This document shows, in pieces, positions 9,501-20,714 of a DNA stretch of 23,119 bases. The notes under the pieces were generated by a model. It was not told the DNA's origin. It made no database searches and worked only from the letters and a program-made list of their open reading frames with translations. Origin of the DNA: Roridomyces roridus. Taxonomy: Eukaryota; Basidiomycota; Agaricomycetes; Agaricales; Mycenaceae. The position numbers were made by a program, and so were the translations under genes. The number at the start of each line of letters is the position of its first letter. Position 1 is the first letter of the stretch. The DNA is taken from assembly GCA_029378245.1 (NCBI GenBank), contig JARKIF010000380.1:1-23119 (forward strand), read 5' to 3'.

Positions 9501-12500
9501 GCGGGAACGGCTCGGCATTATTCAAGCAAGTCTTTGACTGCGCTGCAAAAGTTGTTTGCGGGAGAGCAGAAGGGGGATATTCCGCTCAAAACCTTGCGTC
9601 ATGCACGAAGTGAAACCGTCGGTGGAGGTGATGCGCTGGACGACGAGACGGAGCGACATCTGTGAGTTTCATTGTTTTTGGTGGAAATCGATACTGACAT
9701 CGTGGGAAAGTGAACTGATTGCTGCGGTGCGAAATGAGACTCAGACCTCGAACGAGGAAGCCAACGATGCCCTGTATGAGCGGCGCGCCCAGAAGGCGGA
9801 TTTCATCCGGGACCACCCATCGTACGACAAGACGTTCTGGATCTTCTCGCAGAAGAACTATCTGCGACGATGGTGTCAGATGCTTGTGCAACCCGCGGGT
9901 GGACCGCGGATATTCGGGACACAACAAAGCCCGTTGTTCTACCCGCTCTTCCAAGTCTTCCTCACCCTTGTCGTCGTTGGCGGCATCGTTGTCGAGTCCG
10001 TCGCCCACCCTGTCTACCGACGCAACTACTTTCAGACACACGGTCCCGTGCGAGGCGCCTGGTTTGACATCTGCGAAAGCGCTTTCGGCCTCGTATTCGT
10101 TGTCGAATTCCTCGTCAAGATCGTCGCGGATGGCTTTCTCTTTACGCCAAACGCCTATGTCCGCAGTATTTGGAACCTGCTCGACTTTGTCATCATGGCC
10201 GGGTTGTTGGTGAACGTGACCACTGGGCTCATCTTTGTCGGCGGGCTCAGCCGTGTGACGCGTTCACTCAAGGCCCTGCGCGCGCTCCGCCTGATAACGT
10301 TGATTGACCAGATGCGGACCACATTCGAGAGTCTCATCATCTCGGGCGCGCTGCGTATCCTGGACGCCGGCATCTTGGCAATCCTGTACATGATTCCGTA
10401 CGCCGTCTGGGGGCTCAATATCTTCAACGGCAAGATGAACGAGTGCAACGATACCGGTGTCGATGGTGCCAGCTCGTGCTTGAACGAGTACCCCAACACC
10501 GTCTACGATGATTCCTCTTTTGGGTTCCTGGTGCCGCGTGTATGGGACAACCCCGCACCATCGACGGTCTTCTCATTCGACACCTTCCGTTCGTCTCTGT
10601 TGATCCTCTTTGAGATTGTGTCGCTCGAGGGGTGGGTAGACGTGATGGGGGTGGCGACCAGCATCACAGGCGATAACCAGCAGCCGGAAAACAACGTCGC
10701 CCAGGTCAATGCCATCTTTTTCCTCATCTACAACTTGCTTGGGGCCGTAGTCATCTTGACCCTCTTCGTGAGGTACGTATTCACCCAGTCTTTGTCGACA
10801 GGGTAACTGATTTCTGTGCAGTATCATCATCGGCAACTTTAGTTCGAGAACGGGCAGCGCCTTCCTCACTGCCCAACAACGCGAGTGGATTGATCTTCAG
10901 AGGCTGTTCCGGCGTATGCGACCGTCCAAGGAACCGCGAAGACGACCGACATGGCCGATCCGCGCGTGGTGTTTTGACCGTGCTGTGGATAAGAAGGGCT
11001 GGTGGTCACGCTGCATGACTGCTGTTTTTGTCGTGCACATCATCGTTCTCATGACGCAGACTTTCTCTACCCAAAATGTCGTGGATGGGTTGCGCAGTAT
11101 GTATTCGGCTTTCCTCACCAGATTTCCTGTTAATCTTTCTGTGCAGATGACTTCTTCCTGGTCAGCACATCCATCTATTGTGTTGATGTGCTTGTCCGCT
11201 TGTATGGCCTCGGCTGGAAGAGCTACAAACACAATGGATGGAACACATTTGACGTGGTTGTTGCTGGAGGCAGCTTGATTACTACCCTCATCGTCCGTTT
11301 CGGGACAATTGGCTTTGCGGTTTCCCAACTGCAGAAGCTCTTCCTGGTCTGCATCGCTTTCAAGTTGGTTCAAAGGACGGACAGCTTGAACAAGCTGTTC
11401 AAGACGGCCGTTTCCAGCTTACCCAACATCTTCTCCCTGTTGGGCTTGTGGTTGATCCTGTTCTTCTTCTTCGGCATCCTCTTCCTCGAGGTCTTTGGCT
11501 TGACCAAATGGAACACGGGAGAGACTCGTACCCAAAATTTCAGCTCCATGGGATCGACACTGGTCATGCTCACCTTTTTCACCACGGGGTAACATCTTTT
11601 TTTATCGCCGACTGGAACAGTTTTCTGATGCGTTTTCCAGTGAGGGCTGGAATCAATACATGCATGACTAGTCAGTCTTTCTTCTTTTCGTTGTCAGCCT
11701 GCTCATCTGTCTTAGTGCAATCATCTACCCCCGATGCACCAATTTGAACACGGAGGAGAACTCGGATTGCGGTAGCGTCGGATGGGCCTTTACTCTTTTC
11801 ATTGCTTGGAATCTGCTTAGCATGGTGAGCACACTTGCCCTTTCTCGACTCGGTGTTCTCAAAAAGTTTCTAGTACATTTTCGTCAACATGTTCACTGGT
11901 GTGGTCGTCGAGAACTTTTCCTACGTGTTCCAGACGACAAGCAGCTCCAACTCGGTGACACGTTCGCAGATGCGGATATACAAGAAAGTTTGGGCCGAGT
12001 TTGCGGACCCCCAGACGGGCTACCTGGAGCGCAAGAACTATGTGCGGTTTCTGGGTCGACTGAGCGGCGTGTTTGAAGCGCGGATATACCCGGCTGAATT
12101 CAGCATACCCAACATCCAAGCCCAGTGCAAGCCGTCGGTCGAATCAAGCTATGCGTCGCGCGGGCGCATAGTCGACGGAATCGATCTCGAGAAGCTGGAC
12201 AAGACACTTGATCGGATAGACTATGCCAGCATCCGCAAACGCAGAGCGACATACTGCAGGATATACCACGAAGTGCTGGTCACCCATACCAACGGCCGAA
12301 TGTCTTACACAGACATGCTGATCCTGCTGGCCCACCACAAGATCATTGTCGATCGTGAGGCACTCATGTACGTGCTTTTCTGATTTTCGTAGCTGCTAGC
12401 TGACAGCGTTTTTTAGTTTGAAAGATCTCGTGAGCAGAACGGAAACTAACAAGCTAGTTACGGACCTGGTGAATCTGGATCGCGTGCGGTCGTTGCTCAA

Positions 12501-12891
12501 GACCATTTCTCACCGGAGACGATTCCTCCAGTACAAGCGACAAATACTCTCGGCTTCAGAGCCAGACATTCCTTCGATTGTCGTGGACGTCATGCCCGCC
12601 ACGCCACCGTATACCACCCGCGACATCTCTTCCGCCATCTACTCGACGCCGAGCAGTCCGACACCGCAGCGATTCTTCGCGCCCGATGTATCGTTATCGT
12701 CCAGTACGCAGCTACAGAGGAGCAGCCGGCGGACGAGCGATATTAGCATGCTGTCGGGCGACATTGCCGGTGGCTTCAAGTCGCGCGAGTCGTCGATATC
12801 AATAGAGGATCCTCAGCAGATCCTGCAAGCCATGGACAATTCTGTCTGGGGAGACCTTATGATGCAGGCAGAGGAAGAGGAGAATCGATGA
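6522..12891 (+). CDS. CCH1: CCH1-type voltage-gated calcium channel alpha subunit
   Basis: Thirteen exons (6522-7955, 8005-8183, 8232-8757, 8804-9089, 9136-9401, 9447-9661, 9711-10772, 10822-11096, 11147-11588, 11641-11670, 11716-11824, 11874-12367, 12417-12891) join in frame to 1930 residues, a normal size for fungal Cch1. Four six-helix ion-transport domains lie at about 170-517, 577-838, 1046-1330 and 1385-1625. S4 helices with spaced Arg/Lys are visible, such as [15 protein letters not shown] in domain I and [16 protein letters not shown] in domain III. Pore-loop residues are Asn477 (SANGW), Glu774 (SENW), Glu1275 (LEGW) and Glu1563 (GEGW). An EF-hand-like segment follows domain IV ([19 protein letters not shown], about 1650-1668). 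The ~165-residue N-terminus and the ~120-residue C-terminus are Ser/Pro-rich and probably cytosolic. In fungi Cch1 works with Mid1 in high-affinity calcium entry at the plasma membrane. The 60-residue I-II linker shows no animal-type beta-subunit binding motif. Confidence 0.93.
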
Positions 12892-13101
12892 TGATTTGCT
12901 TGCTGCTTTTGTTGTACATTAGATGGGACTGGGACACTCACTTATTGTTATTGTTTTCTAATACCTAGATTACAAACGCATGTGTACATTATTTTGCACT
13001 GTAAAAACGAATGGATTGGGTACAAGAAAACAGCTGGGGTATCCACGAGATATAGCATTAGTGATAAATACACTATGTACTTGGGAAGTTGTCGGTCCAA
13101 T
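12892..13101. other. Convergent 3' spacer between CCH1 and the LCHN-like gene
   Basis: This 210-bp AT-rich spacer separates the stop codons of two genes facing each other, so both transcripts must end here or overlap. TA- and TG-rich stretches (for example around 12910-12965) could serve as 3'-end processing signals, but no canonical AATAAA is present on the plus strand. Confidence 0.4.
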
Positions 13102-15256
13102 CTAGCCATACCCAAAAATGGCTCCGAGCATCTCCTTCCACCCTCTCTTGACCACGACACTGACGGCCGTACTACCCGAATACTCCTCTGCGAGCCATTC
13201 GAGGTATCTCGCGTCCATCCCGCTCAGTGGGCCGAGCTCAAAGACTGTCATGTCCTTGGATGTAAGGACAAGAACTCCATCAGGGCCGAGTGCACGGGGG
13301 ATGATTGATTCGAGGGTTGAGAGGTGGAAGGAGGTATAAGCTTGCAGACTCTGAAGGAGCGAGAGTGTAGTGAGGATCTGCCCGTCCCTGCGTGCTGTAT
13401 CGTACGGTTCCTCGTCATCGTCTTCCGGCAACGCAGACGTCGAGGCAACAGCGTTGCCTTTGGCGGTGGGCGTAGACGGGTTGTTGACGGTGGCTTTGCC
13501 ACTCGACCATGAGACCGCACTGGAGCGCCGCGTCGCCTTGCTCGTCGACATTGTCGGGGTGAGCCCGACGTTGCTGCCACTAGCCACCCGCGGCCCGCCC
13601 TCGATGCCCATCCCGACAGTCCGTACATGCCCGTCCTGGTTCGTCAACGCACGTAAACTGAGGTCTTCGTCCCCTTCGAGGCGGATGCTGCCCCAGTTGG
13701 ACGCTCCATCAGCTGTAGAGTACGACATGGCAGAGTTGCCCCGCCAGGAACCCATCCAAAGTCCGGCGCAAATAACGCATACGTCCTCGTACACGCGCCA
13801 TGCGTCTGTCCATGCTGTAATTGGCGATAGCGGGGACTTTGGCGGCTTGCCCTCGAGCGAGGAGAGGGAGCAGCACGAGTGGTCATGGTGTGACGCATCG
13901 AGGCTAAGAACGCGGTTTAGCTCGTTCCACTGTGAGATTGATTAATAACATGAGAATCAAGTTACGTTGCAAACGCACTAGCTTGACATCGCTCCATGAG
14001 AAACGAACGACAGAGAGGCGATGTGTTGGACCTCTGGGCCGGGACGAGCCTGGGGAAACGGGTACAGGCCGCGAGGTGTAAAAGGTCGGTCGTGTGGCCT
14101 TGTTGGGTGTAGACGTGGTCAGATCGATTAGTAAGTCGTAACAAGATGGTTTTTCCAAGAAAATGGCGTCGGTTGTGCCTGCAGCTGGTCAGAAATGAGC
14201 CGGAAAACAGGAAAGGCCACGTACAAGCAACCCATCCGCGTCCGCTGTTGCCCTCTGTTTGAAGCCTGTCCAAGTCGTTGAGAGTGACCATTCCGAGGAC
14301 ACTGATTCCCTCTTTGCACTTGCCACGCAAGGGTGGTGAAGAAGCGGCGGAAGGGGTGGTGTATTCTACTTGTTGCTCGTACGCCATATCGGCCGCCACG
14401 TGACATAGGATCGACGCTGCTTCCACGGGCGGTAGGGTATATATCAGAATCCGTCGTCGACCAACAACGTGCTTGTACAGTGTTAGCGATGAGGGTCCTA
14501 GGATCCGCAGAAGATGCGGGAGGTGCAGTGTTGGGTTTTGGTCCATCGCATCGTCGTCGAGCTGCACAAATGAGTAAACAAGGCATGAAAAGCCAACACG
14601 ACGCACCCGTTCCAGCAATTCATGACTCCACCCATTCCAGTCTCCCGCGCCGCCAAGATCGGGGCTAACAACCTTTCGTTCGTTGAAGAACGCTCGTGCA
14701 GGTTCCCAGTCGCTTTCTGTAGGGTCGAGAGACGCGGAGCTCTCGAATTGAGAGTATATCAGGGTGGTAAGTTGCTTGAGCGCTGCGACGTGTCTCCATG
14801 GGCGCGGCCGGGCAGATTTGGCCAAAAGGATGCCGAGGGAGGAGAGACGGAATCCGCGGTGGCCGTGGTCCACGGTCTTCCGGCGTCGGAAGATACAAAC
14901 GCCTCGTTGGCCGCCTTTGGAAAAGTAACTAGAATAGTGTTAGGACGAGGTGCAGCAGACGGACGAGAACCGTACACAACATCTTGCTCGACCAAGTGCA
15001 GTCCGCTGGGCAGAGTATTGAACTCTAGATTATCGAGATTTAGGTCTGAATATTCGGTCAGGACTGCTCTTGAGAACTGAGGCAGCACTACCATCGCTAG
15101 CCTTGAGGGCCCAGTCGATTATGTTCCCGCGAGTTGGATGGAATGAACTATGAAAGATTGCGACTATGCAATACGTGAGCAAAATAATATACGAGTTTAG
15201 AGGACGGCAATACCTATATCTTGTGGACATCGTCCCTTGGGATGCAAGGCCGACAT
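13102..15256 (-). CDS. LCHN/DENND11-like protein (DUF2347 family)
   Basis: Seven minus-strand exons (15256-15214, 15163-15092, 15045-14976, 14928-14607, 14561-14225, 14178-13979, 13929-13102) join in frame to 623 residues. The start at 15256 is the only nearby ATG that keeps frame across intron 1. Early motifs (VAIFHSSFHPTRGNIIDWAL, LEFNTLPSGLHLVEQDVVYF, then GVCIFRRRKT and HGHRGFRLSSLGILLA) match what I recall of the conserved N-terminal half of LCHN/DENND11 proteins, whose yeast relative is Anr2. The later GKCKEGISVLGMVTLNDLDR also fits. DENN-related proteins act on Rab GTPases and membranes; the precise role of this branch is poorly known. Residues about 443-523 form a Ser/Thr/Gly-rich insert ending in an acidic DDDEE run, probably disordered. 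The intron at 14562-14606 is 45 bp, so retaining it would leave the frame open. The gene starts 97 bp from, and divergently to, prefoldin 5. Confidence 0.82.
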
Positions 15257-15353
15257 GAAGGGGATGAAAAACGAAGGTGGTGGAGCACAATAAGTCTCGG
15301 GTGACAAGGCATCACAAAGCTCTGTTCCGTTTCGGAGCCTCTCTTCCATACCC
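15257..15353. promoter_or_regulatory. Compact bidirectional promoter
   Basis: Only 97 bp separate the start codons of the LCHN-like gene (minus) and prefoldin 5 (plus), so the core promoters and 5' leaders of both must fit here or run into each other's first exon. I see no TATA box; this would suit two broadly expressed genes sharing one open region. That they are co-expressed is inference. Confidence 0.55.
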
Positions 15354-15955
15354 ATGTCTCAGCCTCAGCAAGTCAGCATCAACGATCTCGACGTCACGCA
15401 GCTCGCGGATGTCCGACGCCAGCTCGACGAGGTTCACGGCTCTCAACGCACGACGGAGGCAGCAATCTGATCGTGTACCAGGAGCTCACCCATCTCACAA
15501 ATTCATTCGCCCAACTCAAGCAGGCCCAGGCGAAATTCAAAGCTTGTATCGAAAATGCACAAGAAGTGAAACCTGCCAACAAAGGTACACCGACTTTCCG
15601 TCGGACGAGGTCGATTCATTGCAATCCCAGGCAAAACCATCCTCGTCCCGTTAACAAACTCGCTATATGTCCCTGGCAAGCTCTCCGATTCAGAAAATGT
15701 CATCGTCGACGTTGGAACGGGATATTATGTCCAAAAGGTAGCCTGTACGCCCCCTTGTTGTTCGATCTAAACACGTCCCAGACGCGAGCACAAGCTGTGA
15801 AGCATTATGCCGAAAAAGTAGACTTTATCCGCACAAATCTCGAGGCGCTGGAAGAGACAATTGGGAAAAAACGAGAGAACATGGGTTATCTAGTGAATGT
15901 AATGCAGTCCAAGCTCATATTAGAGGGGCAGCAGCAGCAAGGCGCGCCTTCATAA
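15354..15955 (+). CDS. GIM5: Prefoldin subunit 5
   Basis: Four exons (15354-15431, 15482-15584, 15631-15737, 15782-15955) give 153 residues, the usual length of this alpha-type prefoldin subunit. Prefoldin is the six-subunit cytosolic chaperone that hands nascent actin and tubulin to the CCT chaperonin. The order fits the family: an N-terminal coiled coil ([10 protein letters not shown] then [19 protein letters not shown]), a central beta-hairpin region ([15 protein letters not shown], then [13 protein letters not shown]), and a C-terminal coiled coil ([20 protein letters not shown]). The tail is a short Gln-rich run ending GAPS. The first intron (15432-15481) uses a weak GTTCAC donor, yet it is the only one nearby that keeps the frame. 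It is divergent from the LCHN-like gene, and its stop lies 61 bp from the convergent stop of eIF3a. Confidence 0.93.
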
Positions 15956-16016
15956 CTAGATGTGACCATAATATCATGCAAGCATAAATCGCGACGACAT
16001 GGAAATTAGTAGCATA

Positions 16017-19000
16017 TCAAGCGCGTCCCCTCCGTGGCTTCCAGACACCCTTCTTCTCCGCCGTCACCGTCTGGAACCCATCATCGTCCTTGGGCGGCTC
16101 TTCCTTGGCTGGTGGAGGCGTAGAAACAACGCGTGCTGGGGGCGGTGCAGCACCACCCGCCAACCTGGCTGCTTCCCGTTCTCGCCAGCCGCCACCGCCA
16201 CTCGAAGGAGCACCTCCACGAAGCGCACCTGGCACGTATTTTCCCACCGCAGGACTCGGGCTCTCTCCACGTGGCGGCGTGCTGCCCATAGTCCCTCCAC
16301 GGGTCGGCGTAGCAGGAGTAGATGACACGGGTGTAGGAGCAGCAGGTCGCCGCCAAGCACTGTCTCCGTTTGTCGCAGCAGACGATGACGCAGCCCTTAC
16401 ACCTGAGGGAGGTGCCAACGCCAACGGTTTCCGGGCAGGAGGGGCTGCTTTTTCTGAAGAACGGGCTAGTCTGCGCGCCTCGGCCTCCTCCTCGCGTTGT
16501 TGCTGCAGCCGCGCCTTCTCCAGCGCCTCGGCACGCTCCGTCTCCCGTGCTTTCCGAACGGCAGCAGCTTTTTCGTCCGCTTCGCGCTTGGCTGCCTCGG
16601 CAGCAGCAGCTTCGGCTTCGGCTTCCGCCCGAATCCGCTCCTCTTCTGCACGGCGTTCTGCAAACTGATCAGTCGAGTCCAAGAAAAAATAACATGGAAA
16701 CTTACCGGCTTCGAGCCGCTCCTGCTCCTGAATCCTCTCTTGCTCCTTCTTCTTCGCCTCCTCGGCCGCGAGCCTCTCTGCCTCGCGTTGAGCCAAAGCC
16801 GCCTTCCTCCTCTTGTTCTTCTCTTCCTCGATCTTCCTCGCAGCCGCATCCCGCTTCTTGGCAAACTCCTCGCCCTTCTTGGCAAGCACAACCTCCCGAT
16901 GCTTCTGGTACTCGGGAATCATCCTCAACATCCGCTTCTTGGTCGCGAGATCCTCCTGGTGCGCTGCCCGTGAGGCTTCTTGACGCGCGGTGACGACGGC
17001 AGCAGCTGTAGTGCGGTCCGCGGCTTGCTGTTGCTCGTAGTCGAGCGCAAGAAGTGGCCGCTCGTCCTTGCGATAAGCACGCTCGATGTGGTCGACGCGC
17101 TTGGCAACGATCCGCAACCGTTCGTTGAGCTCCTTCTTCTCCTTCTCGAGTTGCGCCACCTGCATCCCGATGAGTCCCTCGGTATCGAGGGTGGCGACGC
17201 TCTGCGTGTCTCCGGCCTTCAAAATACCCTTCTCGACGAGGGTAGCCTTGTACCGCTCCGCATCCTGAGCCTTCATATCTTCCTGGATCTTGATAATCCG
17301 CTGCATCTCCCTCTTCCTCGCATCCTCCCTCGCCCGCCTCTCGCTCTCCTCTTTGTCCCGCCGCGAAGCGTCCGCACGCCTGACAGCCTCTTCCTTCTCC
17401 TTCCGGACAGTAAGCTCACTAAGCAGCTCCCGACGCCGGGCAACCAGCGCGCGGCGCAATTGCAGGGCCTTGCGTTCAGTCTTGACAGCATCTGCAAGGG
17501 CTTTGAACTTTTCTTGCTGCTCTTCAGCCGTCAGAACCGGCGTCGGCTCTAATATCGTTAGAGCGTTGTGCAGCCCCTGCGCGACGCTCCCGAGGCGCGT
17601 GCGCACAAGCTCCGAGACTGTTTGCTGGACGGCAGCTTCTGCGTTGGAAGACGAAGAGGGCGTGGGCGGGATCTCCTCCAACACATCAGAGAACGCCTCG
17701 TCGACAAAGGTCAGGCTACCGTCCGCGTGGTCAACGCGCACGGAGAGTTCGCCACGGCGCGCACAGCCCATGATGTAGCTCTCGACCTGCTCTGGCTCGA
17801 ATACACCCTTTTCTTGCTTCTCCTCGCCCTCAAGCTCCCGAAGAGGGGAGAGAAGGTCCATGATGAAGGGAATGCGCACAGAGGCGTAAACCTGGGCGAG
17901 CTGGCTGAGCAGTCGACTGAGGAGGGCGCGTTGCAGGAGGGGAATATACGGCGCGTAGTCGGTGGAGGCGGCAAGTTCCTTGAGGATAGGTGCAACGGCA
18001 CTGCAGAGAGTGAGCGGATCGAAAGTAACTTCGAGGACGTCGTAGAGCTGCGTAATCGCGGCTGGGGCGCGTTTGAGAGCATCCCGCGAGAGGGCATCCG
18101 CAAGGAGGGAGGCACGCGTGGGAGACTTGGTGAGACCGAGAAGGGCAGTAAGACGCGCCTTGGCGGGCTCCTCTTGAGCAGAGGCCAGGCCGACGGGGAC
18201 GGCAAGGGCGCTGACGAGGACCTGGCCTGCGAGACGTGCCGCGTCCTCGGTCGATTTGGGGGAGGCCACAGCGTGGTAACGACCCCACGCAGCGGCATGG
18301 TAGAGGGCGTTGCCACTCATGAGGAAGATACGGGTGAGCTTTTCATAGTAGTTGGCCATCATGGCCGGGCGGGGCGCCTTCTTGGCCATGGTGAGGAGAT
18401 TGTGAACGTCCTCGACGGAGCGGAAAGCTTCTTGCCATAGCTCGAGTTCGACAGAGGTGTTGAGCTGAGCGAAACGCGTGTCGAGGTGGTGCTGAAGCGT
18501 GTCGGGGTCGGAAAGGTTGATGGAGTGGGGTTGGTGAGAGTATTTCGCGACGTTGGCGAGGTGCAGACGGAGCGTCTCGCATAGACGACGGAATTCGACT
18601 TTGCGCTGGTGCTTGAGGCAGAATTTGAATGCTTGTTGGGCGATATTCTACAGCAAGGTTATGAAAAACCGGAAGTAAAAAAAGTGAGGGTACACACCTG
18701 GTAGATGACCTCGAGCCGGGCGTTGTTTTTGAGGGTCTCCAAAGAGGTGCGGTAACTCTCCCAGAGGAACTTGAGCCATGGGGTGACGAGGGCGCGATCT
18801 GTCCGGTCCTTGCTCTGGTCCCCGCTAACGGCACCAAGGAGAATGCTCTCGGGCGTCTCGCTGGCCTCGAGATCCTCTACGTCGACGGCAACCTGGACAG
18901 CAGCCTTTGCCTGAGCCTCGGTGACTTTTTGGTCGGCTAGCTGGACAAAGCGGGTGATGATAGTCTCGATGCTCTGGACGTTGGTGTTTTGCGCAATGTT

Positions 19001-19225
19001 CTTGAATTGCATGAGCCCTTCTTTGGCGGTCCTCCCCTTGCGCATGTCGACGCAGAGCTGGACGAAGCGGTCCATTATGGGTTCGAGCGACGCGAGTGGG
19101 GTGGAACGGAAGCGTTTGGAGGAGAACATCTCGGTGAGGGATTGGAGGGCGGCATGCGTCTGTCCGACGGACACGAGGCCCTCCGCCTGCTTGAGGACCG
19201 TCTCTGGCTTTGAGAACGGCGCCAT
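16017..19225 (-). CDS. TIF32: Eukaryotic translation initiation factor 3 subunit A
   Basis: Three minus-strand exons (19225-18698, 18647-16706, 16657-16017) join to 1036 residues, normal for fungal eIF3a. Introns are 18648-18697 (50 bp) and 16658-16705 (48 bp, in frame). The N-terminus (MAPFSKPETVLKQAEGLVSV, then FVQLCVDMRKGRTAKEGLMQ) is highly characteristic. A PCI domain covers about 385-500 (PFIMDLLSPLREL, YIMGCARRGELSVRVD), the fold by which eIF3 subunits assemble. Residues about 550-905 are a long charged helical region rich in Glu, Arg and Lys, with Ala-rich heptads near the end (EAEAEAAAAEAAKREADEKA). The last ~130 residues are Pro/Ser/Gly-rich and probably disordered, ending WKPRRGRA. 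eIF3a scaffolds the eIF3 complex on the 40S ribosome. High G+C at codon third positions leaves long antisense frames that are not genes. Confidence 0.96.
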
Positions 19226-19646
19226 GACGGTGACTGAGGACGAAAAATTATGTAAGCAACTGTATTTGTACACAGTGATATCGCACGCCGTCGGCTGTGT
19301 CTATGACTTGAACTTCGATGTTCAGTTCTCTGGAAATTCGGCAAATTGGTCTACTGCGGACTCTGTACCAGTCGATTGAAGACCGCCGTACAGCCTCATA
19401 TGTCTTGCCCACGAAACTCTCCGATTCTTCATGGTTCCGCAGCAACGTTGAAACAACTGCCAAAATCTAGGGTTGCTGCGCCGTCTCTTTCTGAATACGT
19501 CGGTATGGTCGCCCGTAAGTTCGCGGACTCAAGACACTGCGGACGATAGTTTGCAATAATTTATAAACGCGACGAACAGCGACCTCTTTACTTCATCTCA
19601 CCTTTACTTTCTTCTCTTTTCTTACCCACTCTTCATCGTTTTCGCC
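19226..19646. promoter_or_regulatory. Divergent promoter region of eIF3a and the RTA1-like gene
   Basis: This stretch of 421 bp lies between two divergent start codons. On the RTA1 side a TATAAA is at 19562-19567, about 80 bp before the ATG, followed by a C/T-rich leader (19582-19640), a classic fungal arrangement. The eIF3a side lacks an evident TATA box. I see no coding frame with support inside it. Confidence 0.6.
19562..19567 (+). promoter_or_regulatory. TATA box of the RTA1-like gene
   Basis: TATAAA sits 80 bp before ATG 19647 and is followed by a long pyrimidine tract. Position and context fit a regulated fungal core promoter, which would suit an inducible membrane protein. This is motif evidence only. 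Confidence 0.5.
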
Positions 19647-20658
19647 ATGGTTCAAGTTCAATGCATGGGCAAGTCCTATAAATTATTCACACTAACCAAC
19701 ATCTCATTTTTCAACAGATCCTCGTTCCAACGACAACTACAACTTCATGTACTGCCCCTCGTTCCCAGCTGCAGTCATTTTCACGGCTCTCTTCGGACTC
19801 ATCACCCTCACCCACCTCATCCAAGCCATCCACTACCGCAAACGCTTCTGCTGGGTCGTCATAATGGCGGGTAGTTGGGAAACGACCGGTTTCCTTCTCC
19901 GCGTCTTTGCGGTTCTGCACACAACCTCGCCCGCGTTCGGCATCCCCTCGCAGATCCTCATCCTGCTGTCCCCACTCTGGATCAACGCGTTCTTGTACGT
20001 CCTGATGGCGCGCTTTGTGTACTTTTTCGTGCCAGAGAAACGCGTCGCGGGGATCAGCGCACAGAGGCTCTCCCTCCTCTTTGTCCTGCTGGACATAACA
20101 GCCTTTATCATGCAAGCCGGAGGAGGCATGCTTATCAACAGCGACACCCCCAAAATCGCACTTATGGGCATCCACATCTACATGGGCGGCATTGGGCTGC
20201 AGCAATTCTTCATCCTCGGTTTCATCGGCCTCGTCGTGCGGTACCACCTCCGGATGCGCTGTCTTAGCTTCGAGACGGGGGCCACAGCGTGGAGACGCCC
20301 TCTCTATCTCATGTACGTTTCCCTCGGCCTCATCACAGTGCGTATAAATTTCCTCTCAACCAATCTCTGTACCTATTTCTGAACCCTCACCCAGTTGCGC
20401 ATCATCTACCGCCTCGTCGAATTTTCCTCAGGCGTGTACTCCCCCCTCACCATGCACGAAGCGCCTTTGTACGTCCTCGAGGCGCTGCCAATGGCTCTGG
20501 CGCTGACCCTATGGTGCATCGTCCACCCGGGGATGTTCCTCGTCGGGCCCGAGAGCGAGTTTCCGAAAAAGGTCAAGAAATCAAAGAAGGTGAAGATCCA
20601 GGAGGCTGAGAAGTCTTTGGTTTCCGAGTGGTCACGGACGTCTAGTCCTGAGGTTTGA
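19647..20658 (+). CDS. RTA1-like seven-helix membrane protein
   Basis: Three exons (19647-19668, 19718-20337, 20395-20658) give 301 residues with about seven hydrophobic helices. They start at a PAAVIFTALFGLITLTHLI segment (about 22-42) and run to MALALTLWCIVHPGMFLVG near residue 255. Features I associate with the RTA1 family are GSWETTGFLLR in the second helix, MQAGGGMLI, and an LRIIYRLVEFSSG stretch after the last intron. The C-terminal tail is Lys-rich (KKVKKSKKVKIQEAEKS) and cytosolic by the positive-inside rule. The family includes the yeast lipid-translocating Rsb1 and the Rta1/Rta2 proteins tied to drug and sterol-stress resistance. The substrate of this member cannot be told. Exon 1 codes only seven residues plus one base, and the only donor that keeps the frame is GCAAGT at 19669, making a GC-AG intron of 49 bp. 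The second intron (20338-20394) is GTGCGT..CAG. Confidence 0.88.
19669..19717 (+). other. GC-AG intron of the RTA1-like gene
   Basis: The exon ends ATG G and the intron begins GCAAGT, the sequence favoured by the rare GC-AG class. It ends TTTTTCAACAG, with a CTAAC branch-site-like element at 19692-19696. GT alternatives (GTCC at 19673, GTTC at 19650 and 19656) leave the wrong phase for the NYNFMYCPSF reading that follows. Confidence 0.65.
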
Positions 20659-20714
20659 GTTGGCATTGGCATGGAAAATGGACCTTTGTAGTTTATTAAG
20701 TAGTTTACCTTTTT

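Noticed and set aside
9146..9525. Minus-strand frames of 68 and 98 codons
   Set aside because: They are antisense to CCH1 exon 5 and its downstream intron, with no motif of their own.
16980..18440. Long plus-strand open frames (190 and 290 codons) antisense to eIF3a
   Set aside because: The minus strand codes an unmistakable eIF3a through the whole interval. The plus-strand frames are Leu/Arg/Ser-rich mirrors caused by G+C bias at codon third positions.
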